A stretch of 64,000 nt of DNA, from NCBI GenBank assembly GCA_027422505.1, contig JAPQWV010000017.1, positions 19,655,501-19,719,500 of the forward strand. The letters run 5' to 3'. Positions 35,004-47,400 of this stretch are shown piece by piece. Position 1 is the stretch's first letter, and each line of letters opens with the position of its first letter. The position numbers were made by a program, and so were the translations under genes. This DNA comes from Craterostigma plantagineum (taxonomy: Eukaryota > Streptophyta > Magnoliopsida > Lamiales > Linderniaceae). The notes beneath the pieces were generated by a model. The model made no database searches, was not told the DNA's origin, and saw only the letters and a list, made by a program, of their open reading frames with translations.

Positions 35004-36706
35004 TGAAGATATAAATGTGCCTAAGAGGGGGGGGGGGGAATTAGGCTTATAAAATTTTATGCTTCTTTTCACAAATGCTAAGTATGGTGACTTAGGTATG
35101 CCTACTGATATTTGTGACGAGTATGCCTGATATATCCTAGTATCGTCGGATGTGCGTCGGGTCTGTCTCACAGTGATAACGAAATAACTGAAACGTAAAT
35201 GAGAGAAAGGATTTTTATAGAGGTTATATCTCCAACTGGGGTTTACTCCTCTCCTTGGGATTTGCTTCCCAAGAGTTTAACCAATCACTATAATGCACCG
35301 TAGCTGGATACAAAACTGATTGGTTAGCCCAATACACAACCGAAACAAGTCAAACACTAGCTACAACTAGGTTACCACACGCCGAGTTTCGTTCCTCGAA
35401 ATCTCCTTGATCCCGACAGACACAGCTCGCTACCGATGGGCCCCCGGACTTGTCCTTCCCTTCACGTGTGCGTAAACGTTGACCTTGCCTCCTTGGTATT
35501 GCTGACGTCCGAAGACAACACGTCCGTAGACAGAATATATGGCAGGTTATGATGTAATATCGGATAAATCACTCGATCAGTGATGGATATGCCGGTTAAC
35601 GCTCAGGTGGGCAGAAAGCTATCACAAGTGGGAACTCAGGAATCTCTCAGTATGTTTCTGCTCAAGAATCTCTCGTAGACTTATATTCGCAAATTCTTAG
35701 TTACTCGAATGTCTGAAGTGCAGCTCATATATAATCCTTTTCAAATATCACTTCACATGGAAAGTTATATCAAGCAATAATCACCAAATCAAGCATAGTT
35801 TCCATGTAGCTTTCGAGTCAATCATACCATATAAAACATGCTCTTAACAAATCATAACAACGGTCATATAGCACATTTAAAGCATAATTATTTTCCATAT
35901 AAAGGCTCAATTTCGTTCTCAAGCTCATTCAACCATTTCACATATATTTTCCATTTCAGGACTTTCCATAAGTGATTCCCTGCTATCAGTTCCTAGTAAC
36001 GAGTCAATCCAGATTTACTTTCCAAGTATAGCACACAAGATAGCAAGATATCAGCACGTTTTCCATGTACAGCTCATAGCATTTAATCAATGGATTTACC
36101 ATGTTTAGCACACAAATCAGATCAGAGCTTACTTAAATCGATTTATCAATCATGGTCAACCTTTCCTTATTTCAGAGATCACATCCGTTTATATCATATA
36201 ATACCTTATCCAAAAAATCAATCAAATCACATCTTTCCTAAATATAATATTCCAATCAACACAAGGAAAGATATCAATTTAATATTGCACATTAAATTCA
36301 GTGTAGAGCATGCAAAGAATCGCATAAGTGATTTTCGTCCAGGAATAAACTAGTATCAACGGATATATCACTTTCCATATATAAACAGCATATTTTCCAT
36401 ATATAGCTCAGTAGGATATCTCATGCATTATTTCCATATATAGCACAGTACGATATATCCTATCTCATGGACTGTCTATAACATGCGATCACCTAGTTCC
36501 ATCAAATCATCACAGAATCACACGTAATTCAAATATTCAACACTTAATCGATTTTATAGCTCATAAATAATGCATGATTGAATATTATCATGAACTTAGA
36601 CATTTTATTTGTCCCAAATCGAATTGCTTATTTTATAGACCTAATGTCATTACAATTACATCGTTCATCAAAACTCTCTAACATATACGGACCAAAAAGG
36701 TCAACA
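35004..36706 (-). repeat. 5' LTR of the Sirevirus
   Basis: 1703 bp, pair of 25600-27303. Differences I saw: C/T in GGTTATATC(C/T)CC, A/C in GAGA(C/A)AGG, G/A in CCTCG(G/A)AATC, G/A in CATTTC(G/A)CAT, C/T in CACG(C/T)AATTC, T/C in ATGT(T/C)ATTAC, and one in the poly-G run. Confidence 0.92.
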
Positions 36707-39700
36707 GACTTGAATATAGCCTGTTGTAGCCAAGACTCATTATGAAGGAGTCAAATCTCTTATACCAGCATCGAGGTGCTTGTTTGAGCCCGTAGAGAGA
36801 TTTGATCAATCTGCAAACTAGATCTTCTTTTCCTTGTTCCTCGAAACCTTTTGGTTGAAGCACATATATTTCTTCATCCAGGTCACCATAGAGAAAGGCC
36901 GTCTTCACGTCCAGCTGCTCAAGATGCAAGTCAAATGTACCAACCATTGACAAGACCACCGTGACTGTTGTAAGTCGAACCACCGGTGAGAAAATTCGTT
37001 GAAGTCAATCCCTTCTTTCTGAGCATATCCTTTTACAACCACTCTAGCACGGTATCGCTCTACTTGGTCATCACCATTCCGCTTGATTTTGTATACCCAT
37101 TTGTTGCCAATAGGTTTCCTTCCTTGCGGTAATGGCATCAACTCCCATGTCTTATTTTTATAGAGAGCTTCCATTTTCTCTTGCATCGCTGAAATCCACA
37201 GACTCGCATCTGAATTATTTAGTGCTTCTTGAAAAGTGGTTGGCTCTCCATCCTCCGTTAGAAAACAGTATGCAAAATTGCTCTTTATCTCATGAGTGCC
37301 AACTTGGCGGCCTATGCTCGTGTGATGACCGCAAGTGATCCGGTACTTCAGATTCGACTGGGTCGAGCTCTTCGTGCGGCGGTTCAGCTTCAGAAGAATT
37401 ATAATGTTCCAATTTTCTCTTCACCCGTGTAGTCTTTGTCACACCTTTTGTACTGCTATCATTTTCGACTTGCTCCTCATCGCTATCTTCCAGAAAGATA
37501 ACATCTCTACTGTTAATCACTTTGTGGTCAGTGAGATCCACAAGCGATACCTCTTTACTCCATCAGCATACCCCAAGAATAGGCATTTCCTGGACTTTGG
37601 ATCCAACTTCGTTGTTTCTTGGTTGTGGTACATCGCGTACATACTTCCAAATATATGGAGGTTTGAATAATCTGTAGGTGCACCAGTCCACATTTCCATC
37701 GGTGTTCGCATCTCTATAGTAGTAGATGGAGCCCGATTCACCACATAACAGGCAGTACAGACCGCTTCCGTCCGGAACTTCTTTTCCAGGCCCGTAGTTC
37801 TCAACATAGCCCTTGTTATTTCCAACAGGGTCCTATTCAACCGCTCTGCCACTCCATTGTATTGTGGAGTGTAAGCCGTGGTGAACTGTCTCTTGATGCC
37901 CGCGCCTTTGCAGAATTCAGTGAATGTTTTGCCAGTATATTCCCCTCCATTATCTGACCGAAGACACTTGATTTTTCTACCGGTTTCAAGTTCAACTCGA
38001 GCCTTGTATGTTTTGAAGATAGGAAACACTTCGTCCTTCTTCTTGATTGGATACACCCAGCATCTCCTGGAGTAGTCGTCTATGAATGATACGAAGTAGT
38101 TGGCTCCTCCAAGGGATGCACGGTGCTTGCCATGCGCCAGAGTGGATCAATTCTAGAATTTCTTTGCTTCTAGAATTTGAAGTGGAGAACTTCAGGCGAT
38201 GCTGGTTGCTCATAATACAATGCTCACAGAATGGTAACGTCACCGTTGTGAGACCAGGAAGTAGATTCTTTTGCGCATGAATTTTCATGCCTTGTTCAGA
38301 CATATGACCAAGTTTCTTGTGCCAAGTTAGTGTAGACTTTTCGCTTGAACTTGTGTCTCCCTTCAGCGTGTATAGATTTACAGCTATCTTTTCTCCCTTC
38401 ATCACCACTAGTGCTCCTTTGGATACCTTCATGATCTTGTTTTCCAATTCAGTTTTAAAACCAAGATCATCCAATTGCCCCATGGACGACAGATTTTTCT
38501 TCAAGCTCTCCACATGTCGCACAGCATGGATAGTATGCACAGTGCCGTCGTACATCTTTATTTGACCGTATCCACCCCAACAATTTTCAGCGCCTGATCA
38601 TTGCAGCTGTAGGCATATCCTCCAAAGGTTGACTCGTTTTGATGAAACCATTCCTTTCGAGAGGTCATGTGGAAAGTAGCTGCTGAGTCGATGAGCCACA
38701 CGTCATTGAATCTTCCCTTTTCAGCGATAGTAGTTGCGGCTTCACACACCAAGGTAATTCCATCGTCGGTAGTGTTGGCAGTGTTTCCTTGGGCATTGGG
38801 ATTTTTGTTTAGAGCCCAACAATCTTTCTTCATATGACCTTTCTTGCCACAGTGGTAACACTTTATAACCTTCTTATTTTTCATAACAAGGCTTTGCCGT
38901 TTTTGACTCCCACTTGGACCAGACTCTCCGGGTCTTGTCCGTTTTCGGCTCACATTTGGACCACGAGCTCCTGATCTTGTCCTCGTCACCGTCAATGCTT
39001 TCGCCTGTTGGGACATTATCAACTTGTCTTCTTTGTTATTGCACCGACTTTCTTCTTCGAGAACCGCAGCTGCAATACTATCGAAGATAAGTTTTCCCGC
39101 AGCTTGGTTGTTGCTCAAGTTGATGACGAGTTGATCGTAGGAGTCTGGCAAGCTTTGTAGTAGAAGATCAACACGTTCACTTGACTCTATTTTGTAGTCC
39201 AAGTCTCTGAGTTGAGAGAACAAAGTGTTCAACTTGTTGATGTGCTCGGTCACTGAAGAAGATTCTTCCATTTGTAGATGGTATAATTTTCTCTTCAAGA
39301 AAATTCGGCTGTGGAGTGACTTGACTTGATACAACTTCTCAAGATGGTCCCAAATTTATTTCACACTGGTTTTCTCTTCGACGCTTGATAATATACCATC
39401 TGATGAATATTGGCGATGACTCTCCCGTCTGTCTTCTTCCATTTGACGTCACTTGTGATTGTTGTTGGTCTGCCAGTGATCGCCTCAAGACAATTTTCTT
39501 TGAGTAAAATTGCCTTTATCCTCATTTTCCACAGTGAGTAGTTTCTCCCATTGAATTTCTCAATTTTATTTTTAGCTGCCATTTTTCCCACATCGCTATC
39601 GTCGGAGAAATTCGACAGTCCAGCCAAATAGTACTGACCAGATAATTTGTAGAAAGGGTAGCGACCAGCTTTCTAGACAAAGTTACTCTTCTAAGTAAAT

Positions 39701-39893
39701 TCCCAGATGAGATCTGGTGGGGTCACTATGTGTCCCGCTTGGCACCAGCCACCTAGACAGAACTTACATACACAGTCTATTGCCACGACTTGCCAAAAAA
39801 CTCTTCCGTAACGATAAACCTTTTCAATATCCTTTTTGATGTGGAAGATCAGCAAAGCTGTAACCACAGAGCATAGTCGGAATATCAATCAGG

Positions 39894-39911
39894 GTTGGCT
39901 CTGATACCACT
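39894..39911 (-). other. primer-binding site of the split Copia
   Basis: On the minus strand the base after the LTR begins AGTGGTATCAGAGCCAACC; TGGTATCAGAGCC matches the initiator-Met tRNA primer site. Confidence 0.88.
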
Positions 39912-40323
39912 TGTTGCAAAATGGACAGCGTAATAATATTGGAAATGACTGTGATGATAAAATGGACACGGGAATTTACATGGAAAACCCTTTTAACTTG
40001 GGGTAAAAAAACCACGGGCGAGGTAGAAATTTATTACTGGGGTAAAAACAGGGGTTACAACCTCTCAATCTATAAAGGAAAAAACACTCACTATCTCTCT
40101 TTATAGTTGGAGCAAATACCGAACAAACTCTCTATTTTTTCTTTTCATCTTTCTCTTTCTTTCTCTCTCTCTTACTTTGGCTCTTTTGGTGTGAATTTAG
40201 TTCAATGCCTCGTACACTATTTATAGGCAAGGCATCAAACTAATACAAATATAATATTGTAATTAGTAATATAGTAGATAGAGGTGGAGTGGTAGAGTGG
40301 GTAAAGTTACCCACTCCCTAACA
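39912..40323 (-). repeat. 5' LTR of the split Copia
   Basis: 412 bp; on the minus strand TGTTAGGGAGTGGG...TTTTGCAACA. It carries CTATAAATAG (minus strand) near 40220 as a TATA region. Confidence 0.88.
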
Positions 40324-41596
40324 CTATTCTGATCGTAAATGTCCCGGGTCCATCTTATATGGTTTTATTCAATTTTTGATAGTTACCATATTTAGCGTAA
40401 TATATTGAGTTTACTTTCGCTAAGATGAACATTTCAATTTCTCCTATGGATAGCTTCTCATTCTCATCATTCAAAAGCTTGACCGCGAGTTAGTGGCGTA
40501 GAATTTGCATTTTCAATCCCGAAATTTGCTTTGATGCTACTTTTCAAGCGCAAGGTCTTCACGACGCTTCAACGCAACGCGGATTGAAATGCACAGTCGT
40601 GCCTCAAATTACGTCCTGCAATATCGGTGGAAATGTTTATTGTTAGTGGTGCCTTTGACGCTTTCTGCAAGATTAAGCTGATTGTGAATCACAACAATCT
40701 GCTTAAATCGTGCAAGCAAAGCGCTAAATTATCCATAAATAAAATGATGAACGTTTTCTCCGACGTGCTATGGTTTAACATCGAATTTCTTCGGTACGTG
40801 TGGAAATTTGTGTGAGTGATTTGCCGGAGGTTTAAGATTGCTACCACTAACACGCGGTTAGTATTCTAAATGACAAAATGCGAAGTTAACCGTTGAAACA
40901 TTGTAGCTGATTGTAGCTTTTGTGAGCATATTTTACGCTATTTTTGTGTAAAACACAAAAATGAATATGTCCTTACGCCAATGAGATTCATTATTTATAA
41001 CATCATGTTGCGAGCAGTGATCCTTTATTTAGAGTACACACTATTTTCATCACTAAAATAGTGTTGTAATTTTTATTTTATTTATATTTATATTTTAAAA
41101 AAACATATTTAATTATTTTAAAAATATTTGATATTCTATAACAATAAAGGTAAAAAATATTATTAATTTTCTTTTATTTGTTGATATTTTCTATTTTACA
41201 ATTTAATTAAAATAATATCCTAAATTATAATTTAATCATATTAAATATTAGTAATTATAATATAACTTTTTTATCATTGCAGAATAAATTAATTATGACA
41301 TTAGTAATTTTGAAATTTGATTTTAATGTAGAATAGAATTAATGGATTAGAGTAAAAATAAATATAGAACATAGACTTAACCGTTTGGAGTAAAAATTTG
41401 TGAAGAAAATTAGAGCTTATGGGTTGGAGGAAAGACAGACTTTATTTTTGTGCAAAATTAATTGTATTTTTATATTGTATGTTGGAGATGCTCTAAGCTA
41501 TAATATTTTACCGAGGGTGAGGCGATATTTTACATGATATTTCGAGGGTAAGACCATATAGACATATATGAATCTTATAATACACACTATCAAAAT

Positions 41597-41630
<34 letters not shown>

Positions 41631-42315
41631 TCCAACGATAGCTTGACAATATCAACATTATGCAACTCGTGTTTCTTGGCACTGATTCACGCCTATTGTG
41701 GTAACCGTGATTATCCCTTTGTTTGTATTGTATTATATTTTCTTGTACTGCAAAACGAAAGCCAAAGGAGAAAGTAATGATACTTTCAGTTACCAAGTAC
41801 TCCTTGCTTGACGTCATTTTACCGGAAAACCCCTTTCGGTTTTACAAAATGCCAAAACTGACCTCATCCATACGCTTTACAACAGAAGATCACGCCAAGG
41901 GCAATTTCGTCTCTTCAGTTTCCACAACTTGTACTTTTTTCAAAAAACAGAAAGATCGTAGTACTCCTTCCTGGCATGAAATCATCTGTCTCAAAAACAT
42001 GTCCCCCTCTATGTCCCAAAATGATCAGCCGTTAAAATTTAAATCCGACGGTTCACAAATTTTCTTTTTTATTTATTAATTATTTTAATCTCATAGTCCA
42101 CCAAATCATAAAATCGTTGTTATTTCATGAGATTTATATGATAAAAATAAATAAACACATCCAATTTATTCCTTGTTTTATGATAATCGATTTGATATCC
42201 ATATATATATTTTTCGATAAAAATAAAAATCAATTTTAAAGGAGTGAGACAGGAAATGAGACAGGATAAATGGGACGGAGGATTTCAACCGCTCCTTCCT
42301 CCCTGTAATAATAAT
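40324..42315. other. intergenic, no gene seen
   Basis: AT-rich DNA between the split Copia and GRDP. It contains a TA microsatellite at 41596-41630 and a GTTGGAGATGCTCTAA end near 41483 that is common at the edge of plant MITEs, but no matching left end was found. ORFs at 40627, 41568 and 41723 have no recognisable domain. Confidence 0.55.
41596..41630. repeat. (TA)n microsatellite
   Basis: About 35 bp of TA with one break. Confidence 0.9.
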
Positions 42316-42317
42316 AC

Positions 42318-42324
42318 TATATAA
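42318..42324 (+). promoter_or_regulatory. candidate TATA box of the GRDP gene
   Basis: CTATATAAG about 100 bp upstream of the start codon, followed by a CATCA-rich leader (42360-42420). Confidence 0.6.
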
Positions 42325-44024
42325 GTCAGTACACGATATACATTTTTACATATCTTCACTCATCAATCATCATCATCCGTTTGTAACTCACTCAACCTGA
42401 GAGTATATCCAACTCAGCATAACAATGGCTGCGATCGTTCATCACGTAAGATTTTAGCTCCTCGTGCTTTCAATGTCTTTATGATCTTGATATCATCTAT
42501 ATATTTATATATATATTTCAAATCTATATCATATGTTTATACAATCATACTTTCAGGTGGTGGAAAATAAGCAGGAATATGAATGGAAAGAAGCTCAAAG
42601 CATCGAAGTAAGCGTCGACCTTTTGATCGCAGCTCAGAAGCAGCTCGAATTTCTTGCAGTTGTTGATAGGAATCATTGGTTGTACGAAGGCCCAGGCTTG
42701 GATAGGGCCATTTACAGGTAATAATAACAAGGAAACAAATGAATCTTCTTTTCCATTTACCATGTTTTTGGATATTGATCTGTAATTTTTTTCTAACTGA
42801 CTAGGTATAACGCTTGTTGGCTTCCATTGCTGGCGAAACACACTGATTCGCCGCTCTTCGATGGGCCGTTGGTCGTTCCATTGGATTGTGAATGGGTCTG
42901 GCATTGTCATAGGCTCAATCCTGTAATAAAAATTATTTTCCTCTTTGTAATGTTTTTATTGTTTCGTTACCTTAGTCGTCGTAATAAGCCGAAAATTTTT
43001 CGTGTTTTTGGCGATCTTCATCTTCCGCAGGTTAGGTATAAGAGCGACTGCGAGGAGCGATATGGCGCAGTCCTCGACACTAAGAACGCTGTGTCTTCAG
43101 TCGAGGAAAAAAGCCCGGCGAGGCCGCAGACAGAAGAAATCTGGAAAGAAATTTACCCGAATGAACCCTACGAACTGAATTCCCCGCTCGATATTCAATG
43201 TGAAAATCGACCGAGAGGCGAGAATTGGATTGAGTACGACTTTATTTCCGCCGTAAAGAGGCAAAGCCCTTTCTTTTATCAGGTAAATTATTAGTCTTCT
43301 TACCAGAAAATGTTGAATTTGCTACAATGACCGTTAAAACTTGTAGGGAGTGTATCATATTTTAATTTTATATATTACATTTTCAGCACGTCCCATCACG
43401 TCTAGACCGATTTCTTTATTATATAGCCTTACACTTTCTTGGTGATATCTCGCTGAATAACCACCTAACATTAAAAAGCTTTTTCCTAAAATGAATGGCT
43501 GTGAGGATTCGTACCTTTAGCCTGTGCTCTAATACCATGTTGAATGACCACTTTTCAGACATTCAGTAGCAGAATCATCAAGCTTTAACTGCTGATGTTT
43601 GCTGGTAATAATCTATCTCGTCTGTTTCTATCGGTAGGTTTCCCGTCCGTGGATGAAGGAGAGAAACTACCTCGAAGGGGCCGTCATTAGGTACAAAGCG
43701 TTCTTGCATCTCATCAAGAGGAATAACGAGAAGCCGTCGAGCAAGAGCTTCTCCGTCCCGACCTACGACATCGACCTCATATGGCACGCCCACCAACTTC
43801 ATCCCAAGTCTTACTGCGCCGACCTTCCGAGGATCCTCGGGAAGATTCTAGAACACGACGACACCGATTCGGACTGATCCATGGGTCAAAAACTCGACAT
43901 GGGATTCTCAAACACGACCAAAACGTTCGAGGAGACGTACGGTCGTAGGTATTGGAGGGCCGGTGCTATGTACCGTGGCGATGCGCCTTCTCCTGTCAGG
44001 ACGACGCCTTACTCGGGACGAACC

Positions 44025-44386
44025 TATTGGCAATATAATATCAAGTGGATGACCTAGGAGTAATAAGGCGAATCCCACAAATTATGGAGTGATAAGGGGG
44101 ATTAGGTCAATCCACTAATTATGGAGAAATAAGGCGATATCAATCAGAAGATTTAGTCAAAGGTTATGGATGGTATCAAGGATCCCAAATAGTAATATAT
44201 TCTCTTACATATGGTAGTCTGGTCAATAAGGAAAAAAATATCTCTCTATTTAGTGCTCATTATTATGATTGATTGTGATTGATTCTGCTACGATGTACTC
44301 TATATATATGCTCATCGATTGTAATAGTTTTAAGCAACCAGTCAATAAAATATTCATTAGTCTTTTCTCGATTTCAGTTTTTCTCT
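44025..44386 (+). repeat. 5' LTR of the GRDP-exon Copia
   Basis: 362 bp; TATATATA near 44305 is a TATA candidate and AATAAAATA near 44345 a poly(A) candidate. Confidence 0.93.
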
Positions 44387-44399
44387 TGGTATCAGAGCC
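44387..44399 (+). other. primer-binding site of the GRDP-exon Copia
   Basis: TGGTATCAGAGCC immediately after the LTR, the standard initiator-Met tRNA site of Copia elements. Confidence 0.9.
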
Positions 44400-44407
44400 T
44401 CTTCACC

Positions 44408-47400
44408 ATGGCTTCCCTATCTCTAAACGTTGGTAACTTCGTCACGCTAAAACTCACCCCAACCAACTATCCATTGTGGAGAGAACAAGTATTAGGCTTG
44501 GCAGAAAGTCAAGACCTAGTTCATCACCTCGAAAAAGCCAACCCAGTTCCATCCAAATTCACTACACAAAATCCACAAGCCTCAAGCTCAGAAACAACAC
44601 CCATCAACACAGAAACAACACCAACTCCAACAAAAGAATTCATTGCATGGCAAAAGTCTGATCGTCTCCTTCGTGGCTGGATTATTGGAACTCTGTCCGA
44701 AGAGGCCCTTGGACTTGTCATAGGGTTAGACACATCAATTGCAGTCTGGACTGCACTCAAAGAAGCCTACGCGCAAGACTCTCAAGAGCGAGAATTCACA
44801 CTACGACAACAATTAACCTATTTGCGCAAAGATGAAAGCAAATCTGTTGCGGAACACATACGGACCTTCAAAGGGTTATGCGACAATCTTGCCGCAATCG
44901 GAAAGCCAATCCCAGATCAAGAAAAAGTATTTTGTCTTCTAACAAGCCTTGGACCTCAATATGAAACCTTCACAACAACAATGCTGAAACCCCCACGACC
45001 GACGTATGCTGAAGTTGTTTCACAGTTGCAGAGCCTAGATCAACGCCGAAGCTGGTTCTCAAATCAACATGATACTTCGCTCACAACACTCACACCGCAT
45101 CTAGCCTTTTACGGACATCAACAGACGACCAACTTCAAGCCAAAAAATCCAACTAACCAGTTCAATTCTGTGGGCCGTGGTTTCCAAGCACAGCAATCTC
45201 GTAGCCAACCCCAAGGATATCCCAACACACAACGCAAGCCGCCTCCACCTGGACAACGTCGAATGACTACTGCAGAGAGAGAACTATACCGTGATGCAAT
45301 TTGTCAATATTGCGATAAGCCAGGTTACGTTGCAAAAATCTGTTGGTGGTTACTGAAGAAAGAAAATCAGAATAAGGAAATCCCACAGGCACTAGCGGCG
45401 CTCACACTCGACAACTCCGTAATTGATACAGAATGGACATCAGATACCGGCGCTTCTAATCATATGACCGGAGAACCAGGTATGTTAAAGAATATCCATA
45501 AATATAAGGGATGTGACTCGATCGTTATTGGTGATGGATCCTCGTTACCCATAACAGGTATTGGTAATTCCTTAATTAAGCAAAAAGATAAAACTTTACC
45601 GCTTCATAATGTTCTTTTTGTTCCAGATCTTAAGAAAATTTGCTTTCCATCAGTCAACTTACATCTGAGTTCCCTGTTAATTGCGAATTCTCTAACACTA
45701 ATTTTTGTGTAAAGTCACGGAGCACAGGTCAACCACTCATAACAGGGACACGCAAGGGTAATTTATACGTCATGTCTAATGAGCCAGAAGCACATTTTTC
45801 TTATCGTTTCAAATCTGGCACATCAGACATCTGGCATCAACGTTTGGGTCATCCGCAATCATCTGCTGTTCATTTATTAAAGAATAAAGGTCTTATCGAT
45901 GTCGTAGGGTCTTCGAAAAAAAATCATTTGTGTGATAGTTGTCAATTAGGAAAGTTAAGCAAACTACCATTTAGTTCATCTGAGCACTCAACTTCTGATA
46001 TTTTTAATAAAATACATTGTGATCTTTGGGGTCCCGCTCCTGTTTTATCTATTGGAAAATTTCGTTATTATGCATGTCTAGTCGATGATTTTTCAAAGTA
46101 TACTTGGATTATTCCTTTAAAAAAATAAATCTGATTTTTTTACTGCTTATTTAATGTTTGAAAAATACGTTGAGCGACAATTTAATAAGAAAGTCAAGGT
46201 CTTCCACTCAGATGGCGGGGGTGAATTTGTTAATTCTCAATTATCATCTCACTTTCTTACCACAGGAATTGTTCATCAAATCTCATGCCCCTATACACCA
46301 GAACAAACAGGTATGGTTGAACGACGACATCGTATTATACGAGAACTAGGTATGACGATGTTATTTCACAGTCATGTTCCACTGTCTTTATGGGTAGAAG
46401 CCTTTTCAACAGCTGTTTTTCTTATTAATCGTCTTCCTTCATCGTCTCTTATGTCTGAAACACCATATTTCAAATTACATGGAACTCATCCTGACTATAG
46501 TTCTCTTCGAGTATTCGGTTGCAAATGTTTTCCATACACATGGGACACGAAAAATAATAAGTTTGATCCTAAATCTGTTTTATGTGTTTTTGCAGGATAC
46601 AGCGAAAAACATAAAGGATATAAGTGTTTTCATCTCTCTAGTCGCAAGTTTATTATTTCTCGACATGTTGCCTTTGATGAAAATGATTTTCCTTTCAAAT
46701 ATCATAAAAAGTCTCCTACGAACTCCCACGTTCATAATTTGTTTGACTCATGGCTAACCTCTCATGTTAGTTCTGAATCAGGTATGACCTCGCAGGATAA
46801 TATCTCACATCCTAACTCTAATATCCCGCTCCCAGTGATTGTCACAGATGTTTCACAAGGTGACCCAACGCCATCCTCCGACGATACTATTGCTGAAGCC
46901 ACACCTGAATCTGGCGAGTCCTTAGCACCTGATCTAACAACTCCTTCAGATATGCATGTGACCGATTCCACAACTATATTGTCTGAGCCGCATCCCAGCC
47001 CTCCACATCAACAGCATCATATGACGACCCGCTCTCATCATGGTATTTTTAAACCAAATCCTAAATATGCATTGAACGTTTTTGTTTCTAGCAGCGTACC
47101 TCGTGAACCCAAGACAGTTAAGTCAGCATTATCACATCCGGGATGGAAAGCTGCGATGCTTGACGAACTTACAGCCCTTCATCAAAATAAAACATGGCGA
47201 CTTGTTCCACGAACATCCAACATGCATGTGATTGGATCAAAATGGGTCTTTAAGACTAAGCTGCGACCTGATGGTACACTGGATCGCCTCAAAGCTCGCC
47301 TGGTGGCGAAAGGTTACCATCAAATTAATGGGCTTGATTATACAGAAACGTTTTCACCTGTCATCCGTCCAGGTACAATTCGCCTAGTTTTAACTGTTGC

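Larger units (their letters stand above)
25600..36706 (-). mobile_element. Sirevirus-type Copia, 11.1 kb, young, nested
   Basis: LTRs at 25600-27303 and 35004-36706 bound an internal region with primer site, two-knuckle gag, pol, a separate third ORF after pol, and a repeated polypurine motif before the 3' LTR. Long LTRs, an extra ORF after pol, and multiple AGGGGGAG tracts are Sirevirus traits. By eye the LTRs differ at about seven positions plus poly-G length in 1.7 kb, so it inserted recently. Flanking 5-mers are GATCT (left) and GACTT (right), not a clean duplication. Gag-pol is frameshifted while the third ORF is open. Confidence 0.9.
24640..39627 (-). pseudogene. gag-pol of the split Copia, many frameshifts
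   Basis: Minus-strand pieces: gag 39627-39361 and 39334-38558 (FNGRNYSLWKMRIKAILL at the start, zinc knuckle CYHCGKKGHMKKDC near 38860, protease WLIDSAAT near 38690); integrase finger 38555-37992 and core 38056-37517 (CLRSDNGGEY, NGVAERLNRT); linker 37541-37290; reverse transcriptase 37186-36678, then across the insert to 25598 where YVDDM lies near 25535; RNase H about 25310-24640 with the STTEAEYVAA motif. The wording is Tnt1/Tork-like. At least five frame breaks make it non-functional. Protease reads DSA rather than DSG, which I think is a known variant in this group. Confidence 0.85.
24450..40323 (-). mobile_element. old Ty1/copia element split by a nested Sirevirus
   Basis: Without the nested insert (25600-36706) this element is about 4.8 kb, on the minus strand. 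Its 5' LTR is 39912-40323 with a canonical primer site next to it. Its 3' LTR survives only as 24450-24626. PPT GTGGGAGAT adjoins the 3' LTR. The coding order is gag, protease, integrase, reverse transcriptase, RNase H. The Sirevirus entered the reverse transcriptase coding part just upstream of the YVDD site. Right flank is CTATT; no matching left duplication is visible because the left LTR end is gone. Confidence 0.88.

Noticed and set aside
38660..38720. DSAAT instead of DSGAT in the protease of the split Copia as an inactivating change
   Set aside because: I recall A at this place in a sizeable Tnt1-like group, so it may be ancestral.
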